64,000 nucleotides of DNA from Bog-756 sp963727955 (GTDB lineage: Bacteria; Actinomycetota; Acidimicrobiia; Acidimicrobiales; RAAP-2): positions 124,001 through 188,000 of the forward strand of contig CAVSII010000001.1 in assembly GCA_963727955.1 (NCBI GenBank). Reading direction: 5' to 3'. Under the pieces are notes generated by a model. The model was not told the origin of the DNA. It did not search any database and saw only the letters and a list, made by a program, of their open reading frames with translations. Position numbers and translations under genes: made by a program. Shown piece after piece: positions 16,581 to 24,874 of this stretch; position 1 is the first letter of the stretch; every line of letters starts with the position of its first letter.

Positions 16581-16852
16581 GCCATCTCCTTGGGTCCGAC
16601 GTCCGGGCCATCTGGCCCAGCTCCTTCGAATGCACCTCATGGTGCCCCGCCGCCTCCGCCACTAATAAGAACAGCGGCCGACTCCCCAGTGTTCCCGTCG
16701 GCGACGGGTCTCACCAGGAGAAGCGAAATGATTTTGCTAGCGTCGGGTGGCCCGAGGGGCTGGACAGTCGACGGCCGTCAAGGGGATCGCCGCCGAGCCT
16801 CCACTGCCATTTCCCAATTACTCCGCTTCCTCATCGCAGAGGACCCGCCGTC

Positions 16853-18043
16853 ATGGACCTTCGAGACCGACCCGAGGACGAAGCCTTCCGCAAGGAGGTC
16901 CGTGCCTGGTTGGACGCCCACGTGGTGGGGGACTTCGCCGCCCTGGGCGGGCGTGGGGGTTCGGGCGACGAGACCTACGGATTCGAGACCCGCCGACGGT
17001 GGGAGCGCCTGCTGGCCGAAGGGGGCTGGACCTGTATCGGCTGGCCGATCGAGCACGGGGGCCGTGGTGCGTCCATCGCCCACCAGGTCATCTTCAACGA
17101 GGAGTACGTGCGGGCCCGGGCTCCCGGCCGGGTCAGCATCATGGGCGAAGGGCTGATAGGGCCTACCCTCATCCAGTACGGGACCGCCGCACAGAAGGAT
17201 CGTTTCCTGCCTCCCATCGTCGCCGGCGAGGAGCTGTGGTGCCAGGGCTACTCCGAGCCCGATGCCGGCAGCGATCTGGCCAACGTCAAGACACGGGCCG
17301 AGCGGGACGGAGACCAGTGGGTGGTGACCGGCCAGAAGGTGTGGACCTCCCTGGCTCATCAATCCGACTGGTGTTTCGTGGTCTGTCGCACCGAACCCGG
17401 GTCGCTGCGCCACCGGGGGTTGTCCTATCTGCTGGTGCCCATGGACCAACCCGGCGTGGAGGTTCGTCCCATCACCCAGATCACCAGGACGTCGGAGTTC
17501 AACGAGGTTTTCTTCGACGGCGCCCGCACAGCGGCCGACAACGTCGTCGGCGAGGTGGGGGACGGTTGGCGGGTGGCGCTGGCCACTCTGGCCTTCGAGC
17601 GTGGGGTGGGCCTCCTCGGACATCAACTGTCCTTCCGACGCGAGCTGGACCATCTGATCGAGGTGGCCCGGTCCAAAGGAGCCACCCTCGACCCCGTCCT
17701 CCGGCAACGTCTGGCCCGCTCCTACGCAGAGCTCGAGATCCTGCGCTACAACACCCTGCGGAGCCTTTCAGGCATCGACGGTCCGGTGGCGCCTCCCGAG
17801 GCATCGATCAGCAAGCTCTACTGGGCCAGTTGGCACCAGCGCTTCGGTGAGCTGACCACGGACGTGCGGGGCCTTCCCGGGCTGGTGGCCGAGGAACCCC
17901 CCTACGAGCTCGACGAGTTCCAGCGCACGTTCCTGTTCAGTCGTTCGGAGACCATCTACGGCGGTTCCAACGAGATCCAGAAGAACATCATCGGCGAGCG
18001 GGTCCTCGGCCTGCCGCCGGAACCGAAAGGGACCGACCGTTGA
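16853..18043 (+). CDS. fadE30: Acyl-CoA dehydrogenase, FadE30-like (steroid ring catabolism)
   Basis: FAD-dependent acyl-CoA dehydrogenase, 396 aa. Its sequence runs parallel to mycobacterial FadE30, which acts on the CoA thioester of the steroid C/D-ring intermediate HIP: ELWCQGYSEPDAGSDLANV, GQKVWTSLAHQSDWCFV, GLSYLLVPMDQPGVEVRPI and ETIYGGSNEIQKNIIGERVL are close to that protein as recalled. The ATG at 16853 follows GAGGA. It is followed, with a four-base TTGA overlap, by an IpdF-like reductase and then a FadD3-like synthetase, the same trio as Rv3559c-Rv3561. Assignment rests on motif recall, not a database search. Confidence 0.85.
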   Translation: MDLRDRPEDEAFRKEVRAWLDAHVVGDFAALGGRGGSGDETYGFETRRRWERLLAEGGWTCIGWPIEHGGRGASIAHQVIFNEEYVRARAPGRVSIMGEGLIGPTLIQYGTAAQKDRFLPPIVAGEELWCQGYSEPDAGSDLANVKTRAERDGDQWVVTGQKVWTSLAHQSDWCFVVCRTEPGSLRHRGLSYLLVPMDQPGVEVRPITQITRTSEFNEVFFDGARTAADNVVGEVGDGWRVALATLAFERGVGLLGHQLSFRRELDHLIEVARSKGATLDPVLRQRLARSYAELEILRYNTLRSLSGIDGPVAPPEASISKLYWASWHQRFGELTTDVRGLPGLVAEEPPYELDEFQRTFLFSRSETIYGGSNEIQKNIIGERVLGLPPEPKGTDR

Positions 18044-18867
18044 CCGACGCTTCCGCCCATGACGGGCCCGCCTGGCCACTCCCACCCCCGACGCTTCCCG
18101 GCGGACACGATCTGCTGGGCGGCAAGGTGGTGGTCATCACGGCAGCGGCCGGCACCGGTATCGGCTTCGCCACGGCCAAACGGTGCGTGGAGGAAGGTGC
18201 GGTGGTGGTCATCTCCGACGCCCACGAGCGAAGGTTGGGCGAGGCTGCCGACGCCCTGGCCGCCCTACCCGGGCTTTCCGGTGACAGGCCGCTGGCCGTG
18301 CCCTGCGACGTGACCGATGAGTCGCAGGTCCAGCGCCTCTACGACGCCGCTGTCGACCGGCACGGACACTTCGACGTGGCCGTCAACAACGCCGGCCTGG
18401 GCGGGAAGGTCGACGTGGTGGACATGACCGACGATCAGTGGTCGTTGGTCCTCGACGTGACCCTCACCGGCACCTTCCGGTGCATCCGCGGCGCCCTCCG
18501 CCACTTCTACGCCCGGGGTCAGGGAGGGGTCATCGTCAACAACGCCTCGGTGCTCGGCTGGCGGGCCCAGGCCGGCCAGTCCCACTACGCGGCGGCCAAG
18601 GCCGGCGTGATGGCCCTCACCCGGTGCAGCGCGGTGGAGGCGGCCTCTCGCAACGTGCGCATCAACGCCGTTTCACCCAGCCTGGCCGTCCATCCCTTTC
18701 TCAATCGGGTCATGCCCGACGAGGAGCTGGCCGAGCTCAGTCGACGCGAAGTGTTCGGTCGGGGGGCCGAGGTGGGGGAGGTGGCCAATGTGATCGCCTT
18801 TCTGGCCAGTGACTACGCCACCTACATGACGGGCGAGGTGGTATCGGTGAGCAGCCAGCACCCCTAG
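18040..18867 (+). CDS. ipdF: SDR oxidoreductase, IpdF-like (5-hydroxy-HIC-CoA reductase)
   Basis: Short-chain dehydrogenase/reductase, 275 aa, starting with TTG at 18040 that overlaps the fadE30 stop. The cofactor motif is unusual: VVVITAAAGTGIGFATA replaces the common TGxxxGIG, as in IpdF of mycobacteria. VNNASVLGWRAQAGQSHYAA holds the catalytic Ser/Tyr/Lys region, and the ending VVSVSSQHP also matches IpdF. The enzyme is known to act on the hydroxylated HIP-CoA intermediate during degradation of steroid rings C and D. Placement directly after fadE30 strengthens the assignment. Confidence 0.85.
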   Translation: MTDASAHDGPAWPLPPPTLPGGHDLLGGKVVVITAAAGTGIGFATAKRCVEEGAVVVISDAHERRLGEAADALAALPGLSGDRPLAVPCDVTDESQVQRLYDAAVDRHGHFDVAVNNAGLGGKVDVVDMTDDQWSLVLDVTLTGTFRCIRGALRHFYARGQGGVIVNNASVLGWRAQAGQSHYAAAKAGVMALTRCSAVEAASRNVRINAVSPSLAVHPFLNRVMPDEELAELSRREVFGRGAEVGEVANVIAFLASDYATYMTGEVVSVSSQHP

Positions 18868-18918
18868 AGTTCCGGCCAGGAGCGCGGTGCACACAACCCG
18901 CTGCGTCATAATCGAGGA

Positions 18919-19155
18919 ATGGCCAGACCGTGGAGCCCGACCGCCAACTACCGCCGGGGGTGGACCGGACGTGACTACCACGTGTCGGGCGGCCACGAGG
19001 CCGAAGCCAAGGCGGCCGAGGAAGCCAAGAAGCCGAGTCGCATCGGCCTGTGGGTGGTGCGGAAGCTGGGCTACAGAGGGCCGGACCCGACGTCACCGCA
19101 CCAGGCTCCCCACCACGGCGCCCCCTCCCACCCGAAGTCTCACCCCGCGCCGTAG
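18919..19155 (+). CDS. Small hypothetical protein
   Basis: Possible 78-aa protein. It begins MARPWSPTANYRRGWTGRDY, has a charged Glu/Ala/Lys helix in the middle (HEAEAKAAEEAKK) and a His/Pro-rich tail. No family recognised. GAGG precedes the ATG but too closely for a standard ribosome binding site. It occupies the 400-base gap between ipdF and fadD3; the rest of the gap (19156-19268) holds only imperfect repeats of GGCTCT and no clear promoter. Confidence 0.4.
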   Translation: MARPWSPTANYRRGWTGRDYHVSGGHEAEAKAAEEAKKPSRIGLWVVRKLGYRGPDPTSPHQAPHHGAPSHPKSHPAP

Positions 19156-19268
19156 GGCTCTCCGTCTCCGCAGGGCTCTGCTGTTCCGTAAGGCTCTGCG
19201 GCGCGCCGTCCTTTTTGCCCAGGTCATCGCCGTTTGGGCAGCCCGGCCCTGGCGGCACAGCCGGGACG

Positions 19269-20951
19269 ATGCACTACCCTGACGGTGTGTCAGACATCAG
19301 CGATCCCCGTGGGGATCTGCAGTGGGGAACCATCCCCGGCCTGGTGGAGGACGCGGCCGCCCGCTTTGGTGAAGCCGAGGCCATCGTCGATGTCCACGGC
19401 CCCGGTGGGACGACCGTAAGGCTCACCTTCGACCGGCTGGCCGACGAAGTGGCCTCGGCCAGTCGGGCCATCGTGGCCAACGGGATCGACCGTGGCGACA
19501 GGGTGGCCATCTGGGCCCCCAATTGCGCCGAGTGGGTGATCGCCGCTCTGGGCGCTCTGGGCGCCGGTGCCTTACTGGTCCCCCTCAACACCCGGTTCAA
19601 GGGGGCCGAAGCCGCCTACATCCTCCGCCAGTCCGGGGCCCGCCTCCTCCTCACCGTCGAGGGATTCCTGGGCAACGACTATCCGGCCATGCTGGACGAA
19701 GCGGTGTCGGCCGGCGCCAGGGTCCCCGATCTCGAGCGGGTGGTGATCCTCCGTACCGGCGACGACAGCCAGCGCCGGCCCACAGCCAAAGGCGACCCGG
19801 TGGTGACCTGGGATGTCTTCCTCCAGGAGGGCGGTGTGTGCTCCGCCGACGTGGCCGCCGGACGCACGGCGTCCATCACGCCGGGCGACCTTTCCGATCT
19901 GGTGTTCACCTCGGGCACCACCGGACGGCCCAAGGGGGCCATGACCACCCACGGTCAGACACTGCGCACCTTCGCCACCTGGTCCGAGGTGGTGGGGTTG
20001 CGACAGGGCGACCGCTATCTCATCGTCAATCCCTTCTTCCACACCTTCGGCTACAAGGCCGGCATCCTGGCCTGCCTGATGACGGGGGCCACCATGGTGC
20101 CCGAGCCCGTCTTCGATGTGGACCGGGTCCTGCGGCAGATCGAGGCCGAGCGCATTTCGGTATTGCCCGGGCCACCCACCATCTTCCAGTCGATGCTCGA
20201 CCACCCCGAACGCAAGAGTTTCGATCTGTCCACGTTGCGACTGGTGGTGACCGGGGCGGCGGCCGTGCCCGTCGAGATGGTGCGGGCATTGTGGTCGGAC
20301 ATGGACATCGAGACAGTGCTGACGGCCTACGGGCTGACCGAAGCCACCGGGACGGTGACCATGTGCCGCCGGGGCGACTCGGCCGAGGTGATCGCCGGCA
20401 CGTCGGGGCGGGCCATCCCCGATGTCGAGGTGAGGATCGTCGACGGGGAGGGCGTCCACGTGCCGGTCGGTTCGGCGGGCGAGATCATCGTGCGTGGTTA
20501 CAACGTCATGCAGGGCTACTTCAACGATCCCGAGGCCACTGACGAAGCCATCGACATCGACGGCTGGCTGCACACCGGTGACGTGGGGATCATGGACGGC
20601 GATGGCAACGTGACCATCACCGATCGTTTGAAGGACATGTACGTGACCGGCGGCTTCAACGTGTACCCCGCCGAGGCCGAGGCCGTGCTCAGGCTCCATC
20701 CAGCCGTGTCCCAGGTGGCCGTCATCGGTGTCCCCGATACCCGGTTGGGGGAGGTGGGTCTGGCCCTGGTGGTTCCGACGGCCGCCGGCCAGACCGGAGG
20801 GGTGGAGGACGAACTGGTCGACTGGGCTCGGAAGCGGCTGGCCAACTACAAAGTGCCGCGACGGGTAGTCACCGTCGACGAGCTCCCGGTCAATGCCAGT
20901 GGGAAAGTACTCAAGCGGGAGCTACGCCAGCAGTACGCAGCCACAGCCTGA
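19269..20951 (+). CDS. fadD3: Acyl-CoA synthetase, FadD3-like (HIP-CoA ligase)
   Basis: ATP-dependent acyl-CoA ligase of the adenylating superfamily, about 560 aa. AMP-binding signature SDLVFTSGTTGRPKGAMTTH, then NPFFHTFGYKAGILACLMTG, ISVLPGPPTIFQSMLDHP, TAYGLTEATGTVTMCR, GWLHTGDVG and DRLKDMYVTGGFNVYPAE. These blocks closely follow mycobacterial FadD3, which activates HIP (the two-ring remnant of cholesterol) with CoA. ATG 19269 is used; GTG 19287 is equally possible. Location after fadE30 and ipdF supports the HIP-CoA ligase role, though the genes here are all on one strand. Confidence 0.83.
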   Translation: MHYPDGVSDISDPRGDLQWGTIPGLVEDAAARFGEAEAIVDVHGPGGTTVRLTFDRLADEVASASRAIVANGIDRGDRVAIWAPNCAEWVIAALGALGAGALLVPLNTRFKGAEAAYILRQSGARLLLTVEGFLGNDYPAMLDEAVSAGARVPDLERVVILRTGDDSQRRPTAKGDPVVTWDVFLQEGGVCSADVAAGRTASITPGDLSDLVFTSGTTGRPKGAMTTHGQTLRTFATWSEVVGLRQGDRYLIVNPFFHTFGYKAGILACLMTGATMVPEPVFDVDRVLRQIEAERISVLPGPPTIFQSMLDHPERKSFDLSTLRLVVTGAAAVPVEMVRALWSDMDIETVLTAYGLTEATGTVTMCRRGDSAEVIAGTSGRAIPDVEVRIVDGEGVHVPVGSAGEIIVRGYNVMQGYFNDPEATDEAIDIDGWLHTGDVGIMDGDGNVTITDRLKDMYVTGGFNVYPAEAEAVLRLHPAVSQVAVIGVPDTRLGEVGLALVVPTAAGQTGGVEDELVDWARKRLANYKVPRRVVTVDELPVNASGKVLKRELRQQYAATA

Positions 20952-20954
20952 TCG

Positions 20955-21000
20955 GCAACACAGCAACACAGCAACACAGCAACACAGCAACACAGCAACC
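20955..21000. repeat. 8-bp tandem repeat (GCAACACA, about 5.75 copies)
   Basis: Five perfect GCAACACA units plus a partial sixth, starting just after the fadD3 stop and ending 55 bases before the alcohol dehydrogenase. Perfect identity between units suggests recent slippage. Confidence 0.9.
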
Positions 21001-21054
21001 AAAGTCAACCAAGAGCAGAGCTGTCACAGAGCGAAACACGAGAGGAAGGGTGCC

Positions 21055-22161
21055 ATGCGAGGCATCGTCTACACCGGTGACGACGTGGAGGTCACCGATC
21101 AGCTGACCGTGGGCGACCCGGGCCCGACCGAGGTCCGGGTGGCCATCGGCGCCGCAGGGGTGTGCCATAGCGACCTCTCCGTCATCAACGGCACCATCCC
21201 CTGGAAGGCCCCCTCGGTACTGGGCCACGAGGGTGCCGGCGTGATCGAGGCCGTGGGCTCCGAGGTCACCACGGTCAAGGTGGGGGACCACGTGGTCATC
21301 GCCACCCTCCAGAGCTGCGGCAAGTGCCGGGCCTGCAGCACCGGTCACCCCACGTGGTGCGTGAAGACGTTGGGTAACGTGTCCCAGCCCTTCACCTTCA
21401 AGGGCGAGCCGGCCTCCAACTTCGCAGGCACCTCGGTGTTCGCTGAGTCGACCATCGTCAAGGAGGTCCAGGCGGTCAAGATCTCCAAGGATGTCCCCAT
21501 GACGTCGGCCTGCCTCATCGGTTGTGGTGTGCTGACCGGGGTGGGGGCCGTGTTCAACCGGGCCAAGGTCCGAAGCGGTGAGACCTCGGCCGTCTTCGGG
21601 GTGGGGGGCGTCGGTCTCAACGTCATCCAAGGCCTGCGCCTGGCCGGGGCCAGTCGCATTATCGCCGTCGACACCATGGCCTCCAAGGAGGGACTGGCCC
21701 GTCAGTTCGGCGCCACCCATTTTGTCGACGCTTCGACCACCGATGCGGTGGCCGCCATACGGGAGATCGTCCCGCCCGGGCCGGCCCGGGTGACAGGGGC
21801 CCTCGGATGGACCGGCGGGGTCAACTGGGCCTTCGACTGTGTCGGCCATCCGGCTGTCCTGCGCAACGCCCTCGACGTGCTCGACTGGGGCGGTAACGCC
21901 ATCGCCCTCGGCATCCCACCCCAGGGGACCGAAGTGTCGGTCGACGTGAACGCCCTGGCCTATGTCGACCGCGGCCTCCTCGGCTGTCGCTACGGCTCCT
22001 CGCGTCCCCATCACGACATTCCCCTCATGGTCGAGCTCTACCTTTCAGGGAAGCTCATGCTCGACGAACTGGTCACCGAGCAACGCCCCCTGGACGGGTT
22101 CCGCGAGATCGTGGAGGACATGGAGGCCGGCGCATTGGCCCGCGGGGTCCTCACCTTCTGA
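21055..22161 (+). CDS. Zinc-dependent alcohol dehydrogenase (class III-like)
   Basis: NAD-dependent medium-chain alcohol dehydrogenase, 368 aa. Catalytic zinc ligands in GVCHSDLSVINGT and LGHEGAGVIEAVG; the structural-zinc loop is present but altered (CGKCRACSTGHPTWC). The Rossmann motif FGVGGVGLNVIQGLRLAG follows, and YGSSRPHHDIPLMVELYLSG is typical of the class III-like branch. The ATG at 21055 is preceded by AGAGGAAGGG. It lies downstream of fadD3 after a slippage repeat. A role in oxidising an alcohol intermediate of the lipid/steroid pathway is inferred from neighbours. Confidence 0.87.
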   Translation: MRGIVYTGDDVEVTDQLTVGDPGPTEVRVAIGAAGVCHSDLSVINGTIPWKAPSVLGHEGAGVIEAVGSEVTTVKVGDHVVIATLQSCGKCRACSTGHPTWCVKTLGNVSQPFTFKGEPASNFAGTSVFAESTIVKEVQAVKISKDVPMTSACLIGCGVLTGVGAVFNRAKVRSGETSAVFGVGGVGLNVIQGLRLAGASRIIAVDTMASKEGLARQFGATHFVDASTTDAVAAIREIVPPGPARVTGALGWTGGVNWAFDCVGHPAVLRNALDVLDWGGNAIALGIPPQGTEVSVDVNALAYVDRGLLGCRYGSSRPHHDIPLMVELYLSGKLMLDELVTEQRPLDGFREIVEDMEAGALARGVLTF

Positions 22162-22239
22162 TCCGGCGCCGATCGGGGGACGGCTCTCCACTGCGGCCAG
22201 CCTCGCCGGCCGGGCGTCCTGTTACAGTCGAGGCCCGAT

Positions 22240-23828
22240 ATGACGGTGCGTCAGATCCAGGGTCGGTTCGAGACGGTGGTCGACGTTCTCCGCACCGCAG
22301 CCACCACCAACGCTGACGGCGAGGCCTATGTCGAGCCGGCCACGGCCACCGGCCCGCGCCGTTCGGTGACCTTCGCCCAGTGGGACCAGGCGGCCGACGG
22401 CGTGGCCGGCATGCTGGACCGGGCCGGTGTGACCCACGGGTCGGTGGTGTGCCTCATGCTGCCGAGCTCGATCGACTACATGGTGGCCTACGCCGCCGTC
22501 ACCCGGCTGGGAGCCATCACCTCGGGGATCAACCTCCGGCTGGGTTCGGCCGAGGCCGCCTCGATCCTCGACCGCACGCGGCCGGCAGTGACCATCATCG
22601 AAGGCGGCGTCTCAGTCCCTCCCGGGCCCACCGGGGAGATCGTCGAGCGGTCCCGACTGGCCGAGGCGGCTGACGGATCCCCCCGCGGCGACGGCCGCAA
22701 CTGGCGCCAACCGATCCCGTAGCGGTGGTGTGGACGAGCGGGACCACCGGTCTCCCCAAGGGGGCTGTCTTCGACCACGCCTGTCTGGCCGCGGTGGCCG
22801 CCGGAACCGACGTGCTCTCTCTCCCGGGCGACCGCCGGCTCTCGCCCCTTCCCTTCGCCCACGTCGGATCCATGACCCGGACCTGGGACGAGATCGCCAA
22901 CGGCATAACCACAGTGATCACGCCGACACCGTGGCGGGCGGCCGACACCGTCCGGATCATCGCCGACGAGCGCATCACCGTGGCCCAGGGAGTCCCCACC
23001 CAGTGGGCGCTGGTGCTCGACCACCCCGACTTTCCCGCCACCGACGTCTCGTCGTTGAGGATCGTGGGGACGGGCGCGTCGCGGGTGCCACCCGAACTGG
23101 TGGCGAGCCTGCGACAGCGGCTGGGCGCTCCGGTGGTGGTCCGCTACACCTCGACCGAGGCGTCCCTGGGCACCGGAACCGTCCCCGGAGACAGCGACCA
23201 ACAGGTGGCCACGACCGTGGGTCGGCCGGTACCCGGGGTGGCGCTGGCCATCGCCGGTGACGACCAGCGTCCGGTCCCGACCGGCGAGGTGGGGCGGGTG
23301 CGCCTGCGGTCGGCGGCGGTCATGCGCGGGTACTGGGGTGGGCCTCCGGTCGGTCCCGGTGCTCCGGGGGTCGTCTACGACCAGACCGCCACCCGGTCGG
23401 TGCTCGGCCACGACGGCTGGCTCACCACCGGGGACTTCGGGTTCCTCGACGATGCTGGCTGCCTGCACCTGGTGGGCCGGGCCAACGAGCTCTACATCCG
23501 GGGCGGTTACAACGTCTATCCAGCTGAGGTGGAGGGCGTCCTCGGCGGGCATCCGGCTGTCGCCCAGGTGGCCATTGTCGGCGCCCCCGACCCGGTCCTC
23601 GGGGAGATCGGTGTGGCTTTCGTGGTGCTCGAGCCCGATGCTGCTCCCGACGAGCAGCGGCTCCTGGCCGAGCTGCGTGCGGCCACCGGTGCGGTTCTGG
23701 CCGACTACAAGGCTCCCGACCGGCTGGTGGTGGTGGACAATCTCCCCATGACCTCGATGATGAAGGTCGACAAGAGGGCACTGGCTGATCGTGTCGGGGC
23801 CTCGGTCGAACCGTCACCCGCTCAATGA
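22240..23828 (+). pseudogene. Acyl-CoA synthetase (AMP-forming) with one frameshift
   Basis: Adenylate-forming ligase that would be about 529 aa. The first 160 residues (start ATG 22240; LPSSIDYMVAYAAVTRLGA) run into a stop at 22722. The rest is in another frame: VVWTSGTTGLPKGAVFDH, the hinge region GWLTTGDFGFLDD and ELYIRGGYNVYPAEVEG, ending at 23828. Adding one C to the C6 run at about 22679-22684 joins the frames as SPPRRRPQLAPTDPVAVV, giving normal family sequence. All catalytic motifs are intact, so a sequencing indel is likelier than decay. The substrate is unknown; the context suggests a fatty or steroid acid. Confidence 0.8.
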
Positions 23829-23938
23829 CCCCTGCCACACCACACCGGGCCCGGGTCCACCATGGAAGGTCCCCCCAGCACTGCCACCCGACATACTCCA
23901 TCAACACGACCGACCGAGCGGCGAGCAGAACCAACCGA

Positions 23939-23983
23939 GTACCAGCAGCATGAACACCAGCAGCATGAACACCAGCAGCATGA
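23939..23983. repeat. 15-bp tandem repeat, three copies
   Basis: Units of ACACCAGCAGCATGA (the first with two changed bases) lie in the 203-base gap between the acyl-CoA synthetase and the gene at 24032. A short open frame through it is not convincing as a gene. Confidence 0.85.
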
Positions 23984-24031
23984 ACGGAGCACGAGCATGA
24001 CAGGCAGAAGAACCACCACAGGAGGAGCACG

Positions 24032-24874
24032 ATGACCGGAAAATCGACGCCGGCCTCCGGCGGCGTGACCGACGATCCCATCCGGATCGGTACTTTGCTC
24101 TACACCTTGGTCGAACCGCACAGAGGTCACGAGGTGGCTTACAACCGCTGGTACGAGCGGGACCATTTCTACGCGGGGTGCCAGATCGGCGCCTACAACT
24201 TCGCCGGGGCCCGCTTCGTATCCACCGCTCCCTTGAAGGCCCTCCGTTTTCCCACGGGAGCGGACGCCCTGGTGGCCGAGCCCGAGGTCGGGAGCTACCT
24301 CGGGCTCTACTACGTGCTCGACGGCCATCATCAGGAATGGAACCGGTGGGCGGTCGACCAGGTCAACACCCTGCACGGCGCCGGGCGGATGTTCACCGAC
24401 CGCGACCACATCCACACCGGGCTCTACCGCTTCGAGTGGGAGGAACGGCGGGACGACGACGGGGTGCCGGCCGAGCTCACCCTCGACCACCGGTTCCCGG
24501 GCATGGTGTCGGTGTTCGTGGAGGCCGGCGAGGGGGTGTCCCCGGCCCAGGTGGGCGCCTGGTACCGCGACCAGTTCCTGCCCTCGGCCCTGCCCGGCAG
24601 CGACGTGGCCTCGGTGCTGGCCTTCAGCCCGCTACCGCTGCTGGCCGACGCCCCCGGCGACGTCCCCCGCGATGCCGCCGCCGAGCAGCGCCTGCTGCTG
24701 CTGTTCTTCCTCGACCACGAACCCTCGGCGTCCTGGGAGGAGATGTTCGCCGCTCAGGGCCGGGCCCTCAGCCAGTCCGGCCTCGGCCGGGTGGCGTGGG
24801 CTTCACCTTTCATCGGCACCATCCCCGGTACCGACACCTACACCGACCAGCTGTGGTCGACTCCGGCCCCATGA
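24032..24874 (+). CDS. Uncharacterised protein, possible dimeric alpha/beta-barrel (EthD-like)
   Basis: 280-aa cytoplasmic protein of unrecognised family, with no signal or membrane segment. LLYTLVEPHRGHEVAYNRWY followed by ERDHFYAGCQIGAYNFAGAR resembles the strand-helix pattern of EthD/antibiotic-monooxygenase-like dimeric barrels. A second similar half (GMVSVFVEAG...WYRDQFLPSALPGSDV) suggests two fused barrel repeats. The ATG follows AGGAGGAGC. Its stop overlaps the start of an acyl-CoA synthetase (ATGA), so it is co-translated with lipid-activation enzymes. Function unknown; possibly a small-molecule-binding or isomerase role in the same pathway. Confidence 0.78.
   Translation: MTGKSTPASGGVTDDPIRIGTLLYTLVEPHRGHEVAYNRWYERDHFYAGCQIGAYNFAGARFVSTAPLKALRFPTGADALVAEPEVGSYLGLYYVLDGHHQEWNRWAVDQVNTLHGAGRMFTDRDHIHTGLYRFEWEERRDDDGVPAELTLDHRFPGMVSVFVEAGEGVSPAQVGAWYRDQFLPSALPGSDVASVLAFSPLPLLADAPGDVPRDAAAEQRLLLLFFLDHEPSASWEEMFAAQGRALSQSGLGRVAWASPFIGTIPGTDTYTDQLWSTPAP

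Noticed and set aside
23791..24000. Small open frame with SSMNT repeats between the acyl-CoA synthetase and the gene at 24032
   Set aside because: It overlaps the synthetase end, consists mainly of the 15-bp repeat and has no ribosome binding site.
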